Shown: positions 48,487 through 61,439 of the stretch, in pieces | Layout of the letters: each line of letters opens with the position of its first letter | Position numbering within the stretch: the stretch's first letter is position 1 | Assembly (NCBI RefSeq): GCF_023150065.1 | Contig: NZ_JAKLLN010000001.1 | Location: 1-64,000, forward strand | DNA from: Zoogloea sp. | Lineage (GTDB): Bacteria > Pseudomonadota > Gammaproteobacteria > Burkholderiales > Rhodocyclaceae | Direction of reading: 5' to 3' | DNA length: 64,000 bases | Translations under genes and position numbers: made by a program | The notes under the pieces: model-generated | Told to the model about the DNA's origin: nothing | Seen by the model: the letters and a program-made list of their open reading frames with translations, nothing else | Databases searched by the model: none

Positions 48487-51400
48487 ATGGGACAGAACGT
48501 GCGCGTGGCCGGTCGGCCGGTCAGATGGGCACTGTGGGGCGCAGGCGTTCTTGCTGCGGTGGGTGTGGCCGGTTTCCTGATCGCGCCGCCGCTGGTCAGA
48601 TCGGCGGCCGAGAGCACCCTGTCCGATCTGCTGCACCGGCCGGTGAGCATCGAGGGTGTCTCCATCAATCCCTATACCCTGTCGGCCGAAGTCCGTGGTT
48701 TTCGCATGCAGGAGCGGGACAGTGACGCGACGGCGGCAAGCTTTGCCTCGCTGTACGTCAATGTCGAGCTGGAATCCCTGTTCCGCGGCGGGGTCGTGGT
48801 CGAGGAGCTCAAGCTCGTTGAACCGGTGATCAGTGTGGTTCGCCTTGAGGGCCGGCGCTTCAACTGGTCGGATGTGATCGACGAGATCCTCAGCAAGCCG
48901 GACGATGGTTCTTCCAGCCACTTTGCCGTCAATAACATCCGCATCGAAAAGGGGCGGGTCGATTTTGACGACAGGCCCGAGGGCAGCAAGCACGCCCTGA
49001 CCGAAGTCGAGCTCGGCCTGCCCTTCGTCTCCAACATGCCGTCCCACGTCACCACGTTTGTCGAGCCGCTGCTCGCGCTGAAGGTGGATGACGCGCCCTT
49101 CGAGGTTCGCGGCAAGACGCTGCCCTTTTCGGCGAATCGGGAGTCCCTGGTCAAGCTGCGGATCGATCGTTTCGACCTGACCCGTTACGTGGATTACATT
49201 CCTGGCGAGAAGACCTTCCGCCTGCCCGGTGCGCATTTTTCCAGCGATCTGGAGCTGCGCTTCGCCCAGCCCCCCGGCGGTGCGCCTGATTTGAGCGTGA
49301 AGGGCACACTGGGCCTGGACGGGGTGGAGATCCAGCACGCGGATGGCAGCCCGGCCATCAAGCTGGGCGCCGTTCGGGTGGGGGTCGACAAGTTTGCTCC
49401 CCTGGTCGGTGAACTGGCCCTCGGTACCGTGTCCATCGACAAGCCCGAGCTCAGCCTGAGCCGCAACCGGGACGGCCAGCTGAGCCTGCTCGCCCTGGTG
49501 CCCAAGCCGGGCCCCGGGCCCCGCACGCCCGACCCGCAGGGCACGCCCGCGGCACCGGCGAGCCCACCCAAGCCCAAGCCGTTTTCCCTGTCCCTGGCCG
49601 AGTTCACGCTTGCGAGTGGCCGTGTCCGTCTCACCGATGATCTGCCTGCCGGCCCTTACCGCAAGACCCTGCAGGATCTGCACCTGTCCTTGCGTCGGCT
49701 GCGCCTGCCGGGCGGCGAGCCAGCAGCCGTGGATTTCGGCTTCGCCACCGAGTCGGCGGAAACCTTTGAACACAAGGGCAGTGTCGTCCTCGAGCCCCTC
49801 AAGGCGAGCGGCACGCTGGTCGCCTCCGGTGTCGATGTCCCGGCCCTGAAGCCTTATCTCGAGGCCGCCCTCAAGCAGACCGAAGTGCTGTCGGGCAAGG
49901 TCGATGCCCGGCTTGCCTACGACGTGTCCCTGGCCGGGGGCGAGCCCAGGATCGGGCTGAAGGCCGAGTCCCTGAAGCTGAGCGACCTGGGCCTTCGCCT
50001 CAAGGGCGAAAAGCAGCCGCTGGCCCGTGTCGGCCTGCTGGAGCTGCGGGATGCGGACGTGGACGTGGCGGGCCGCAAGGTCGTGCTTGGCGAGGTCCTG
50101 GGCAAAGCGACGCGGCTTGGTCTGGTGCGGGGCAAGGATGGGCTGTTGAACGTTCAGCGTCTTGCTGGTGAGGCTGGTGCCGGTGGTGCGGTGGCAGCGG
50201 CAAAGCCGAAGCCGGCTGCTGCCAGGGGGCGCGTCAGTGGAGGTGCCCCCGCCGGGGACTGGCAGGTGGAGGTCAGGCGTGTCGCCCTCGACGATTGGGG
50301 GGTGAGGCTGGAGGACCAGACCCTGGCTCCCGCCGTGGTGCTCAATGTCGAGCCCCTGAGCCTGAAGGTGGAGGGCTTGACCACGGCGAAGGGCGGCAAG
50401 GCCAGGGTGAACCTGCAGGCGGCGGTGAACAAGCGTGGCCAGGTTGGTGTGGCGGGCACGTTGGGGCTGGCGCCGCTGGCCGGCAGCCTGGATCTGGACA
50501 TGAAGGCCGTGGATCTGGCCATGCTTCAGCCCTATGTGACGGAGAAGGTCAAGATTGCGATCACCCGCGGCAATGTCACTTCCCGCGGGCAGCTGGCCTT
50601 CGAGCTTCCGGCGGCCGGTGGCGTCAAGGGCGGCTTCAAGGGCGCCCTCACGATCGGCAACTTTGCCTCGGTGGACAAGCGTAATGCCACCGATTTCCTC
50701 AAGTGGAAATCCTTGCATTTCGGCGGCATGGACATCCGTCTGTCACCGCTGGCCGTCAGCATCGACGAGATCGCCCTGAGTGATTTCTATACCCGGCTGA
50801 TCCTCGATGCCCAGGGTGGGCTGAACATCCGTGAGATCACTGCCCAGCAGGCTGCCGAGAAGAAAGAGGCGGCCGCGGTGAAGGCAGCGGCCGAGGCCAG
50901 CGCACCCGCCCAGCCGCTGCCACCCATCCTGATCAAGCGCATCACCCTGCAAGGGGGCAACATTGCCTACAGTGATCGTTTCATCCGCCCCAACTACGAC
51001 GCCAACCTGACGGGCATGGGCGGGCAGCTCCGGGGGCTCTCGTCCGATCCGGGGACCATTGCCGAGCTGGATCTGCGGGGCCGGGTGGACAACGCCGCAC
51101 CGGTGGAGGTGGTGGGCAAGCTCAACCCCTTCCGGCAGGACCGGGCCCTCGACATCCATGCGTCGGTGAAGGACTTCGAGCTCTCCGGGGTGTCCACCTA
51201 CTCGGCCAAGTATGTGGGCTACGGTATCGAGAAAGGCAAGCTGTCCGCCGATCTGAAGTACAAGGTTGAAGACCGCAAACTCACCGCCACCAACGAGATC
51301 TTCCTGGACCAGCTCACCTTCGGCGAGCAGGTGGACAGCCCGAACGCGCTCAAGCTGCCGGTGCTCCTGGCCGTGTCGCTGCTCAAGAACAGTCGGGGCG

Positions 51401-52116
51401 AGATCGACCTCAAGCTGCCGGTCGGTGGCTCCCTGGATGACCCGGAGTTCAGCGTCGGGGGCCTCGTCTTCAAGGTCATCGTCAATCTCATCGGCAAGGC
51501 CCTGACTTCGCCCTTTGCCCTGCTGGGCTCCGTGTTTGGCGGTGACAGCGAGGAGCTGGCGTGGGTGGATTTCGACCCCGGCTTTGCCCGGGTGCCGGAG
51601 TCTGCCGAGGCCAAGCTGAAGGCCATCTCCCGTGCCATGACCGACAAGCCCGGCCTCAAGCTCGACATCGCCGGGCGGGTGGATACCCTGAATGATCCCG
51701 AAGGCCTCAAGCGGGCCCTGCTGCTCGGCAAGGTGGAGGCCCTGAAGGTGAAGGACATGGCGAAGAAGGGTGAGGCCGTGGAGGACGGCGGACGGGTGTC
51801 GATTGCGCCGGCCGAGTACCCCGTGCTGCTCGGCCGGGTCTATGCCAGCGAGAAGTTTCCCAAACCCCGCAACATGATCGGCCTGACCAAGGAGCTGCCC
51901 GTGGCCGAGATGGAAAAGCTGATCCTCGCCAGCATCCAGGTCGGTGACGACGAACTGCGCCTGCTCGCCCAGCAGCGGGCCCAGGCGATCAAGGGCTGGC
52001 TGGTGGAGCAGGGCAAGGTGCCGGCCGAGCGCGTCTTCCTCCTCGCCCCGCGCAGCGGTGACGATGGAAAGCAGCCCAAGGCCCGGGTGAGCCGGGTCGA
52101 TTTTTCCCTGCGTTGA
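48487..52116 (+). CDS. Large DUF748 envelope protein (AsmA-like)
   Basis: This 1209-residue protein has an N-terminal membrane anchor (about 12-33: [20 protein letters not shown]) and a long periplasmic part with DUF748 repeats, characterised by blocks such as [20 protein letters not shown] and [14 protein letters not shown]. Pro/Lys-rich linkers lie near 340-365. The C-terminal part ([20 protein letters not shown] and [20 protein letters not shown]) resembles an OmpA-like or related terminal domain. The family is related to AsmA/TamB proteins, which act in lipid or outer-membrane homeostasis; its own role is unproven. The start at 48487 is preferred over an open upstream extension. Confidence 0.8.
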   Translation: MGQNVRVAGRPVRWALWGAGVLAAVGVAGFLIAPPLVRSAAESTLSDLLHRPVSIEGVSINPYTLSAEVRGFRMQERDSDATAASFASLYVNVELESLFRGGVVVEELKLVEPVISVVRLEGRRFNWSDVIDEILSKPDDGSSSHFAVNNIRIEKGRVDFDDRPEGSKHALTEVELGLPFVSNMPSHVTTFVEPLLALKVDDAPFEVRGKTLPFSANRESLVKLRIDRFDLTRYVDYIPGEKTFRLPGAHFSSDLELRFAQPPGGAPDLSVKGTLGLDGVEIQHADGSPAIKLGAVRVGVDKFAPLVGELALGTVSIDKPELSLSRNRDGQLSLLALVPKPGPGPRTPDPQGTPAAPASPPKPKPFSLSLAEFTLASGRVRLTDDLPAGPYRKTLQDLHLSLRRLRLPGGEPAAVDFGFATESAETFEHKGSVVLEPLKASGTLVASGVDVPALKPYLEAALKQTEVLSGKVDARLAYDVSLAGGEPRIGLKAESLKLSDLGLRLKGEKQPLARVGLLELRDADVDVAGRKVVLGEVLGKATRLGLVRGKDGLLNVQRLAGEAGAGGAVAAAKPKPAAARGRVSGGAPAGDWQVEVRRVALDDWGVRLEDQTLAPAVVLNVEPLSLKVEGLTTAKGGKARVNLQAAVNKRGQVGVAGTLGLAPLAGSLDLDMKAVDLAMLQPYVTEKVKIAITRGNVTSRGQLAFELPAAGGVKGGFKGALTIGNFASVDKRNATDFLKWKSLHFGGMDIRLSPLAVSIDEIALSDFYTRLILDAQGGLNIREITAQQAAEKKEAAAVKAAAEASAPAQPLPPILIKRITLQGGNIAYSDRFIRPNYDANLTGMGGQLRGLSSDPGTIAELDLRGRVDNAAPVEVVGKLNPFRQDRALDIHASVKDFELSGVSTYSAKYVGYGIEKGKLSADLKYKVEDRKLTATNEIFLDQLTFGEQVDSPNALKLPVLLAVSLLKNSRGEIDLKLPVGGSLDDPEFSVGGLVFKVIVNLIGKALTSPFALLGSVFGGDSEELAWVDFDPGFARVPESAEAKLKAISRAMTDKPGLKLDIAGRVDTLNDPEGLKRALLLGKVEALKVKDMAKKGEAVEDGGRVSIAPAEYPVLLGRVYASEKFPKPRNMIGLTKELPVAEMEKLILASIQVGDDELRLLAQQRAQAIKGWLVEQGKVPAERVFLLAPRSGDDGKQPKARVSRVDFSLR

Positions 52117-52132
52117 TCCTCAGGAGCCGTAC

Positions 52133-52444
52133 ATGAGAGTGCAAAAACTCGATGCCGCCGCACGCCTGGCGGCGCTCGCCACGCTGACGGGCTGGCAGGT
52201 GCCCCCGGAGCGGGACGCCATCCGCAAGGTCTATCGCTTTGCCGACTTCAACACGGCCTTTGGCTGGATGAGCCGTGTCGCCCTGATGGCCGAAAAGCTC
52301 GACCATCATCCCGAATGGTTCAACGTCTATGGTCGGGTCGAGGTCGTCCTCAGCACCCATGATGCGGGTGGTCTGACGGCCCTTGACATCCAGTTGGCGG
52401 CCTTCATGGATGCCGCTGCAGCCCTATGCGGCAGTGCGGCATGA
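52133..52444 (+). CDS. phhB: Pterin-4a-carbinolamine dehydratase
   Basis: This 103-residue enzyme dehydrates 4a-hydroxytetrahydrobiopterin, recycling the cofactor of phenylalanine hydroxylase. The signature [20 protein letters not shown] with [11 protein letters not shown] is complete. It lies 16 bases after the DUF748 gene. No hydroxylase gene is in the window, so it may act on other pterins or in another capacity. Confidence 0.92.
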   Translation: MRVQKLDAAARLAALATLTGWQVPPERDAIRKVYRFADFNTAFGWMSRVALMAEKLDHHPEWFNVYGRVEVVLSTHDAGGLTALDIQLAAFMDAAAALCGSAA

Positions 52445-52563
52445 TTGTCTGCGCCGAGGGTGCTACCCTTCGGCCACCGGATCTGTAGTTTTCAGCGATT
52501 TCGGCGTTCATGGAGTCTGGGCCGACAAAAATAATCCGGACAATCCGAGGGAGAACACAGCTG

Positions 52564-53493
52564 ATGCATCTGACGTTTGACTGGAGCGGAGCCCTGAAAC
52601 GTTCACGCGTGCGCACCGAGTCGTCGGGGGTAGAGCAGGCGGAAGACCGACGTACCTGGAAGCGCTTTCCCTATGGTGACCGGATCTACCGCTACGGTGG
52701 TACGGCACTCCAGAGCAACTGGTTGCGCCTGCATCGTGGAGATCGGGAACCCTATCCTTCAGCCGACAGCCTGGGCGCGCTGTTGCAGGCCAATCCTGCG
52801 CTGCAGCCCAGCGTGGCTGCACCGGAAATCGTCGTTCCGCTGCTGGAGGAGGCCTGGCGTGCCTATCACGCAGGTGATTTCGCCGATGCGGTGGATCGTG
52901 GCTTGGCCGCCGGGCCCGTCGGGCTGGTGGTGTCGGCCCGGGCTGCAGCGGTCTATGCCTCGCATCTCGAAGAGAACGAGGCGCGGCGGGTGGCCATCCT
53001 CCGCGATGTGGTGGAGTCCTGTTCTGCGCTGGTGCAACTGGCGCCCAACTGGGCCAGTGCCTGGTACGTATACGGACTGGCGCTGGGGCGATTCAGTCAG
53101 CACATCTCGGTGGTCCGGGCTCTGGCCCAGGGGCTGGGCGGAAAGGTTAGGGATAGCCTGCAGAAGGCCATCGACCTGGAGCCCGGGCATGCGGATGCCC
53201 ACGTGGGGCTGGGGGTGTATCACGCCGAGGTGATCGACAAGGTGGGCGCGATGATGGCGGCCTTCACCTACGGTGCCCGCCGTGATGCGGTCACCGAGCA
53301 TTTCGAAGCGGCGCGGGCCCTGCACCCCCAATCGCCGGTGGTGCTGGCCGAATACGCACGGTCTACGGCGTTGGCCTTCGGCAACCTGTACCAGGGGCGC
53401 GCCCACCAGATCTTTGGTGAGGCGGCCGCCTGCCAGCCCGCCGACGCGCTGGAGCGGCTGGATGTGGAGTGGGCCCTCGGCGAAACCGAATAG
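52564..53493 (+). CDS. TPR-like repeat protein, unknown function
   Basis: This 309-residue protein is mainly helical and has TPR-like helix pairs in its C-terminal two thirds (WRAYHAGDFADAVDRGLAAG; LVQLAPNWASAWYVYGLALG; AIDLEPGHADAHVGLGVYHA; ARALHPQSPVVLAEYARSTA). The N-terminal 70 residues are different and basic-aromatic (RRTWKRFPYGDRIYRYGG). There is no signal peptide or membrane segment. The start at 52564 follows a GGGAG; a longer frame exists. Partner proteins are unknown. Confidence 0.65.
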   Translation: MHLTFDWSGALKRSRVRTESSGVEQAEDRRTWKRFPYGDRIYRYGGTALQSNWLRLHRGDREPYPSADSLGALLQANPALQPSVAAPEIVVPLLEEAWRAYHAGDFADAVDRGLAAGPVGLVVSARAAAVYASHLEENEARRVAILRDVVESCSALVQLAPNWASAWYVYGLALGRFSQHISVVRALAQGLGGKVRDSLQKAIDLEPGHADAHVGLGVYHAEVIDKVGAMMAAFTYGARRDAVTEHFEAARALHPQSPVVLAEYARSTALAFGNLYQGRAHQIFGEAAACQPADALERLDVEWALGETE

Positions 53494-53505
53494 GGCCCCG
53501 TCCGA

Positions 53506-53952
53506 TCAGACCTTGGCGCGCACCAGGCGTGCCTTTTCGCGAACCCAGTCGCGTTCCTTCTCGGTCTCGCGCTTGTCGAACTGCTTCTTGCCCTTGGCCA
53601 GACCCACGGTAGCCTTCACCCGACCTTTGGTGTAGTGGAGGTCGAGGGGCACGAGGGCGTAGCCGGCGCGCTCCACCTTGCCGATCAGCTTGGCGATCTC
53701 CTCGGCGTGGAGCAGCAGCTTGCGGGTGCGGGTCGGATCCGGGTGGATGTGGGTCGAGGCGGACTCCAGCGGCGTGATGTGCATGCCGACGATGACGATC
53801 TCGGTGCCACGGATCACCACGTAGCTTTCCTTGATGTTGGCGCGCCCGGCGCGAATGGCCTTGACCTCCCATCCCTCCAGTACGAGGCCGGCTTCGTACT
53901 TGTCCTCGATGAAGTAATCGTGGAAGGCCTTGCGGTTGTCGATGATGCTCAT
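53506..53952 (-). CDS. smpB: SsrA-binding protein SmpB
   Basis: This 148-residue protein binds tmRNA and brings it to stalled ribosomes (trans-translation). It contains the family blocks [32 protein letters not shown] and [16 protein letters not shown], and a basic C-terminal tail ([14 protein letters not shown]) that enters the mRNA channel. The start at 53952 removes a spurious upstream extension. It is divergent from ratA-ratB, an arrangement conserved in many proteobacteria. Confidence 0.96.
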   Translation of the reverse strand: MSIIDNRKAFHDYFIEDKYEAGLVLEGWEVKAIRAGRANIKESYVVIRGTEIVIVGMHITPLESASTHIHPDPTRTRKLLLHAEEIAKLIGKVERAGYALVPLDLHYTKGRVKATVGLAKGKKQFDKRETEKERDWVREKARLVRAKV

Positions 53953-54019
53953 TGGCGTAGGCTTGAACGGACGCGTAAAATCGCGCATTTTAACAGCTCG
54001 GTAGTCCGCCCGCGCCCCG

Positions 54020-54457
54020 ATGGCAGCCGTCAAGAAAATTGTCCTGATCGAGTTCACGCCGGCCCAGATGTTCGATCTGGTGGATCGTTGCGAGGATTAC
54101 CCCAAGTTCCTGCCCTGGTGTGGCGGGAGCGAGGTGCATGCCCGCGACGAAAAAGTCACCAAGGCCACACTCCACATCAACTACCACGGCATCAAGTCCC
54201 ACTTCAGCACCGAGAACGACAAGGACTACCCCCGGCACATGCATATCCGCCTGACCGACGGCCCTTTCACCCATCTCGATGGCAGCTGGGACTTCACCCC
54301 CCTGGGGGATGCCGCCTGCAAGGTCGAGTTCAACCTGCACTACGAGTTCTCCAGCCGTCTCATCGAGAAGGCGGTCGGCCCGGTGTTCAGCCACATCGCC
54401 AACACTTTCGTCGATTCCTTCGTCAAGCGTGCCGGGCAGATCTACATCAGGAGCTGA
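54020..54457 (+). CDS. ratA: RatA/Coq10-type START-domain protein
   Basis: This 145-residue protein has the polyketide cyclase/START fold of the RatA/Coq10 family: [28 protein letters not shown], and the C-terminal [19 protein letters not shown]. In E. coli RatA is reported to interfere with ribosome subunit joining; relatives bind ubiquinone. Which role applies here cannot be told from sequence. It is one base from ratB and divergent from smpB. Confidence 0.9.
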   Translation: MAAVKKIVLIEFTPAQMFDLVDRCEDYPKFLPWCGGSEVHARDEKVTKATLHINYHGIKSHFSTENDKDYPRHMHIRLTDGPFTHLDGSWDFTPLGDAACKVEFNLHYEFSSRLIEKAVGPVFSHIANTFVDSFVKRAGQIYIRS

Positions 54458-54458
54458 G

Positions 54459-56832
<2,374 letters not shown>

Positions 56833-56854
56833 GGCATTTAGGTCTCGTGGCAGG

Positions 56855-56882
56855 CAAAGGGCAGCCTTCGGGCTGCCCTTTG
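56855..56882 (+). terminator. guaB terminator
   Basis: CAAAGGGCAGCC (56855-56866) pairs perfectly with GGCTGCCCTTTG (56871-56882) across a TTCG tetraloop. The 3' arm supplies the short T-run. Confidence 0.85.
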
Positions 56883-56992
56883 TACGTCCGGGTTGCGTCC
56901 TGGCGTCATCCGCCGGTTGTCGGCGGTGGGCATCATGACGAGGATCCCGGCGTTTCGCTGAACCTATTGCCCTGGGCACACTCCACATCACC

Positions 56993-57712
56993 ATGCTGAC
57001 CCGAACCTCCCAAGACTCCACCTCTGCCGCCGCCGCCCTCGATCCGGTGGTCGAGGTGAGCGGCCTCTCCCGTGCCGTTGCCGCCGATGACGGCAGCACC
57101 CTGCGCATTCTCGACGACGTGTCCTTCCGCATTCTGGCGGGTGAGGCGGTGGCCATTGTGGGTGCCTCCGGCTCCGGCAAGTCCACCCTGCTTGGCCTGC
57201 TGGCCGGGCTGGACGAGCCGAGCGGCGGCAGCGTGACGATCCGCGGCCAGAATCTGTTTGCCCTCGATGAAGACGGGCGTGCGGCCCTGCGTGGCGCCTG
57301 CGTCGGCTTCGTCTTCCAGTCCTTTCAGCTGCTCCCGGCGCTCACCGCGCTGGAGAACGTGATGCTCCCCCTGGAGCTGGCCGGTCGCGGCGATGCCCGC
57401 AAGGAGGCTGAGCTGTGGCTGGGGCGGGTCGGGCTTGGCGCGCGTCTGGGGCACTATCCGCGCCAACTGTCGGGCGGAGAGCAGCAGCGGGTGGCGGTGG
57501 CCCGCGCCTTTGCGCCCCAGCCGGCCCTGGTACTGGCGGATGAACCCACCGGCAACCTGGACGTGGCGACCGGCGATGCGGTGATCGAACTGATGTTCTC
57601 CCTCAATGCCGAGGCCGACACAACGCTGGTGCTGGTGACCCACGACAACGCCCTGGCCGCCCGCTGTGGCCGGACGCTGCGCCTGGCCGGGGGGCGGCTG
57701 GTGGAGGGGTGA
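56993..57712 (+). CDS. ABC transporter ATPase, LolD/YbbA type, without adjacent permease
   Basis: This 239-residue ATPase has Walker [10 protein letters not shown], the signature [15 protein letters not shown], Walker [13 protein letters not shown] and the H-loop VLVTHDN. It belongs to the MacB/LolD/YbbA group. In that group the ATPase normally lies beside an FtsX-type permease, but here the next gene is the convergent hpnE and the upstream gene is guaB. It may pair with a permease encoded elsewhere. No strong ribosome-binding site is seen before the ATG at 56993, so the N-terminal 15 residues are uncertain. Confidence 0.85.
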   Translation: MLTRTSQDSTSAAAALDPVVEVSGLSRAVAADDGSTLRILDDVSFRILAGEAVAIVGASGSGKSTLLGLLAGLDEPSGGSVTIRGQNLFALDEDGRAALRGACVGFVFQSFQLLPALTALENVMLPLELAGRGDARKEAELWLGRVGLGARLGHYPRQLSGGEQQRVAVARAFAPQPALVLADEPTGNLDVATGDAVIELMFSLNAEADTTLVLVTHDNALAARCGRTLRLAGGRLVEG

Positions 57713-57721
57713 GGGAGGGCC

Positions 57722-59047
57722 TCAGCCCATCAGCAATGAGCCTTCCTTCAGCCCGCAGCGTTTGAGGATGCTGCGGGCTGTGCCAACGCCACTGCGCACG
57801 GCGGCCTCGAGGGTGGCGGGGTAGGAAGAGTCCACGTAGTCGCCGGCCAGCCAGATGCCCGGCTCCGGTGTGGCGGCAGCGGGCCGGACCAGGCCCGGCG
57901 TGCACGCAAAGGTGGCGCGCTTTTCGGTAATGGTCTTTGACCACCTGAGCGGGGGCAGGGGGCCCAGTGCATGCTGCAGCTCGGCCACCAGCGCGATCTC
58001 GAGCGCCTCCCGGCCGATCTCCTGGTGTGCTCCCCGGGCGCTGATCACCACCCCCACCAGGCCTTCCGGGCCGCCGAGGGCTGCCCGGTCGAAGGCCCAC
58101 TGACCGTATCCACCGTCCAGACCGATCATCGGCTCGGGAAATTTCACCGGCCCTTCGAAGGCCAGCCAGCTGGTGACGATGGGCTCGTGGTGCAGGGCGT
58201 CGATGCAGGCCACCACCGGGGCCATGGCCGGCAGGCCGGCCACCAGCGGGGCGACGTGATAGGGCGCGGTGGCGATGACCACCTGATCGTAGCGGGTGGA
58301 CCAGGGGTCACCGTCCAGCCGATAGCCACCCTCATGGGCTTCGATGGCCTTGATGGGCTCGGCGGTGCGCACCTGATGGCCGCGCATGGCCAGCCAGCGG
58401 GACGCGGGTACCGGAAACAGCTCGGAGAGATCGACCCGCGGGATCAACAGGTCGGAGGCCGAGGCCGCCGCGGCCAGGCTGTCTTTCAGAACGGTGGCGA
58501 AGACCTGGGCCGAGGCCTGATCCACCGGCGTATTGAGGGCCGCCACGCACAGGGGTGCCCAGATCAGGCGCGTGAGGGTGTCGGTCTGGCCGCTGTCCGC
58601 CAGCAGCCGGGAAACCGGCCGGTCGGGCTCGACGCGGTAGGCCTGGCGTTTGAGCTGGCTCATCAGACGGGCCATGGCACGCTTGTCGGCCCAGCTCAGG
58701 CCCTTGGCCCGCAGCAGGCCGATGGCCAGGTGCAGCGGGGCGGGCAGAGGGGCGGCGCGGAGTTCGCACAGGCCGGGGTAGACCAGGGCCAGGCGCCGTG
58801 TTTCCAGGACGTTGGGGCGCACCCCCACCAGGCGCAGCATGCGCAGGGTTTCGTCGTAGGCGCCGAGCAGGATGTGCTGGCCGTTGTCCAGCCCGTAGTC
58901 GAGCTTTTCGACCACCCGGGCGCGGCCGCCCAGGGTGCGGGAGGATTCAAACAGGCTGACCCGCGCGCCGCCCCGGGCCAGGGTGACGGCGGCCGCGAAG
59001 CCGGCGTAGCCGCCACCGATGACGGCCACCTGGGGCGTGGCGCTCAT
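57722..59047 (-). CDS. hpnE: Hydroxysqualene dehydroxylase
   Basis: This 441-residue FAD-dependent amine-oxidase-type enzyme carries out the last step from hydroxysqualene to squalene. It has the dinucleotide-binding [20 protein letters not shown], then [20 protein letters not shown], and the C-terminal FAD-contact [20 protein letters not shown]. It overlaps hpnD by four bases, so hpnC-hpnD-hpnE form an operon. No squalene-hopene cyclase is in the window, so the destination of the squalene must be encoded elsewhere. Confidence 0.92.
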   Translation of the reverse strand: MSATPQVAVIGGGYAGFAAAVTLARGGARVSLFESSRTLGGRARVVEKLDYGLDNGQHILLGAYDETLRMLRLVGVRPNVLETRRLALVYPGLCELRAAPLPAPLHLAIGLLRAKGLSWADKRAMARLMSQLKRQAYRVEPDRPVSRLLADSGQTDTLTRLIWAPLCVAALNTPVDQASAQVFATVLKDSLAAAASASDLLIPRVDLSELFPVPASRWLAMRGHQVRTAEPIKAIEAHEGGYRLDGDPWSTRYDQVVIATAPYHVAPLVAGLPAMAPVVACIDALHHEPIVTSWLAFEGPVKFPEPMIGLDGGYGQWAFDRAALGGPEGLVGVVISARGAHQEIGREALEIALVAELQHALGPLPPLRWSKTITEKRATFACTPGLVRPAAATPEPGIWLAGDYVDSSYPATLEAAVRSGVGTARSILKRCGLKEGSLLMG

Positions 59048-59880
59048 CCCTTGAACCAGGTGGTGCCGGCCAGCCAGATCTTGCGCAGCGGGGTGAGGGA
59101 GGTGCGCCGGTCGAGCACCAGGAAGCCGTCGGCCTCGATCTCGTCGAGCAGGCTGCGATAGATGGCGGCCATGATCAGACCCGGGCGCTGGGCCTTGCGG
59201 TCTTCGTCGGGCAGCTGGGCAAAGGCCTGGTCGTAGAACTGGCGGGCCCGGGCAGCCTGGAACTGCATCAGCTCGCGGAAGGCGTCGGAGTGCTGACCGT
59301 CGAGGATCTGCCGCGCCGGCACATTGAAGCGCTGCAGTTCGTCGATGGGCAGGTAGATGCGGCCACGCCGGGCGTCCTCGCCCACGTCGCGGATGATGTT
59401 GGTGAGCTGGAAGGCCAGGCCCAGATCATGGGCGTACTTGAGGGTCTGGCGGTTGGTGTAGCCGAAGATCTCGGCCGACAGCAGGCCCACCACGCTGGCC
59501 ACCCGGTAGCAGTAGAGGTGCAGGGCCTTCCAGTCCAGGTAGCGGGTCTGCTGCAGGTCCATCTGCATGCCGTCGATGATCTCGAGCAGCTGCTCCCGGG
59601 GCAGGTTGAAGCGCTTGCCCACGTCCTTGAGGGCCTGGCCGACCGGGTGCTGGGGCTCGCCGTCAAAGATCTGCGCTACCTGGTGGCGCCACCAGTCGAG
59701 CTTGGTCTGGGCGATCTGCATGTCGTGGCATTCGTCCACCACGTCATCCACCTCCCGGCAGAAGGCGTAAAGGGCCGTGATGGCCTGGCGCCGCTCGGGG
59801 GGCAGGAACATGAAGCTGTAGTAGAAGCTGGAGCCGCTGCTGGCGGCTTTTTCCTGGCAATAGGCGTGGGGGTCGCTCAT
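59044..59880 (-). CDS. hpnD: Presqualene diphosphate synthase
   Basis: This 278-residue trans-isoprenyl synthase condenses two farnesyl diphosphates to presqualene diphosphate. The two Asp-rich motifs are in YAFCREVDDVVDECHD and LTNIIRDVGEDARRGR. The start at 59880 (MSDPHAYCQEKA) fits family N-termini; a GTG three codons upstream overlaps the hpnC stop and is possible. Together with HpnC and HpnE it makes squalene. Confidence 0.93.
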   Translation of the reverse strand: MSDPHAYCQEKAASSGSSFYYSFMFLPPERRQAITALYAFCREVDDVVDECHDMQIAQTKLDWWRHQVAQIFDGEPQHPVGQALKDVGKRFNLPREQLLEIIDGMQMDLQQTRYLDWKALHLYCYRVASVVGLLSAEIFGYTNRQTLKYAHDLGLAFQLTNIIRDVGEDARRGRIYLPIDELQRFNVPARQILDGQHSDAFRELMQFQAARARQFYDQAFAQLPDEDRKAQRPGLIMAAIYRSLLDEIEADGFLVLDRRTSLTPLRKIWLAGTTWFKG

Positions 59881-59885
59881 GGGAG

Positions 59886-60707
59886 TCACCGTGTGGCGGC
59901 GCGCCAGGCGAGGCGCAGCCAGTCTTTCTTGCCGAGCTTGGGCCGGCGTGCAAACACGTCGTAGCCGTTGGCTTCGATCCTGTCGAGGATGGCGAGCCCG
60001 CCCTGGACCACCAGGCGCAGCTCCCAGCCGATGCGGCCGGGCAGGCGTCGGGCGAGGGGGGCGCCTTCGTTCATCATCTGGCGGGCGCGCTGGATCTGGA
60101 AGTCCATCAGCGCGGAAAAGTTGTGGGTCACCTGGCCGCCGGCGATACAGGCCTCGGTGACGCCGAAGCGCTCCATGTCAGCCTGGGGCAGGTAGATGCG
60201 CTGCTTCTGCCAGTCCACCGCCACGTCCTGCCAGAAGTTGATCAGCTGCAGGCTGGTGCAGATGCGGTCGGACAGGGCCAGGTTGTCGGGGCTGTCGGCC
60301 TTGTAGAGGCATAGCAGCAGCCGGCCCACCGGGTTGGCGGAGCGGCGGCAGTAGTCGCAGAGCTCGGCAAAATCAGCGTAGCGGGTCTTGCCCACGTCCT
60401 GGCTGAAGGCGTCGAGCAGGTCGCGGAACAGGCCGGCCGGCAGCTTGAAGGCCCGCATGTTGCGCCCCAGGCGCTCGAAGATCGGCACCAGGCTGGGGTC
60501 GTCAAAGGGGCGCTGTTGCTCGATGGCCAGCAGGGCCCGGCGGTAGTCGTTGAGGCGCGCCAGGCGCATCACCGGCACGGCATCGCCTTCATCGGCGATG
60601 TCATCGGCGCTGCGGGCAAAGGCATAGATGGCCTCGACTGGCTCGCGCAGGTGCGCGGGCAGCAGAAAGGAGGCCACCGGGAAGTTTTCGTAGTGGTCGA
60701 CGGGCAT
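59886..60707 (-). CDS. hpnC: Hydroxysqualene synthase
   Basis: This 273-residue relative of squalene synthase converts presqualene diphosphate to hydroxysqualene. It starts with the family-typical ENFPVASFLLPAHLREPV, and has YAFARSADDIADEGD and INFWQDVAVDWQKQRIYLPQ as the two metal-binding regions. It is the first gene of the hpnC-hpnD-hpnE operon and is divergent from the ABC transporter genes, with 78 bases between the starts. Confidence 0.92.
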   Translation of the reverse strand: MPVDHYENFPVASFLLPAHLREPVEAIYAFARSADDIADEGDAVPVMRLARLNDYRRALLAIEQQRPFDDPSLVPIFERLGRNMRAFKLPAGLFRDLLDAFSQDVGKTRYADFAELCDYCRRSANPVGRLLLCLYKADSPDNLALSDRICTSLQLINFWQDVAVDWQKQRIYLPQADMERFGVTEACIAGGQVTHNFSALMDFQIQRARQMMNEGAPLARRLPGRIGWELRLVVQGGLAILDRIEANGYDVFARRPKLGKKDWLRLAWRAATR

Positions 60708-60785
60708 GGGCGCGCGGAGTATACCCTGCGCGGGTTAAGGCGCCGACCTTGGGAACCGACTGTTCCCGCTCTCCTCTGATACGCC

Positions 60786-61439
60786 ATGCTCGAAATACAA
60801 AATCTGTCCCGCCACTTCAATGGTCGCGTGGTGCTGCGGGAGGTGTCACTGCAGCTTCAGCCCGGTGAATATGTGGCCATCGTTGGTGAATCGGGGGTGG
60901 GCAAGTCCACCCTGCTCAATCTGGTGGCCGGCCTGGACCGGCCCGATGGCGGCCGCCTGTGCCTGGACGGGGAGGACTACGGCCAGCTCGACGAGGATGC
61001 CCTGACCCGCCTGCGCCGGGACAAGCTGGGCTTCGTCTTTCAGGCCTTTCATGTGCTGCCCCACCTGACGGTGAGTCAGAACGTGGCCCTGCCCCTGTGG
61101 CTGCAGGGCCTGGATGCGGCCGCGGCGGCAGTGCCGGCCAGCCAGCTGCTCGACGCGGTGGGCCTGGCGGAGCGCGCCGACAGCTGGCCGCGGGAGCTCT
61201 CCGGCGGCGAGATGCAGCGCGTCGCCATTGCCCGGGCCCTGGTGCATTGCCCGCGTCTGGTGCTGGCCGACGAGCCTACCGGCAACCTGGACCCGGCCAA
61301 CGGCGGCAAGGTGCTGCAACTCCTGGCCACGCGCATCCGCGAGGCCGGCGCCATCGGCATCCTGGTCACCCATTCCCTCGAGGCGGCGGCTACCGCCGAC
61401 CGGGTGCTGCGACTCACGCCGGAAGGCCTGTGCCCATGA
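60786..61439 (+). CDS. ABC transporter ATPase, LolD/MacB type
   Basis: This 217-residue ATPase has Walker A GESGVGKST, signature LSGGEMQRVAIARAL, Walker [13 protein letters not shown] and the H-loop ILVTHS. Its stop overlaps the permease start as ATGA, so the two form one transporter. This type usually works on lipoproteins or periplasmic substrates by mechanotransmission rather than classical transport. The permease and a third exported protein follow. Confidence 0.9.
   Translation: MLEIQNLSRHFNGRVVLREVSLQLQPGEYVAIVGESGVGKSTLLNLVAGLDRPDGGRLCLDGEDYGQLDEDALTRLRRDKLGFVFQAFHVLPHLTVSQNVALPLWLQGLDAAAAAVPASQLLDAVGLAERADSWPRELSGGEMQRVAIARALVHCPRLVLADEPTGNLDPANGGKVLQLLATRIREAGAIGILVTHSLEAAATADRVLRLTPEGLCP

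Noticed and set aside
48421-50718. 765-codon minus-strand frame across the DUF748 gene
   Set aside because: Antisense shadow; the plus-strand DUF748 product has signal anchor and family motifs.
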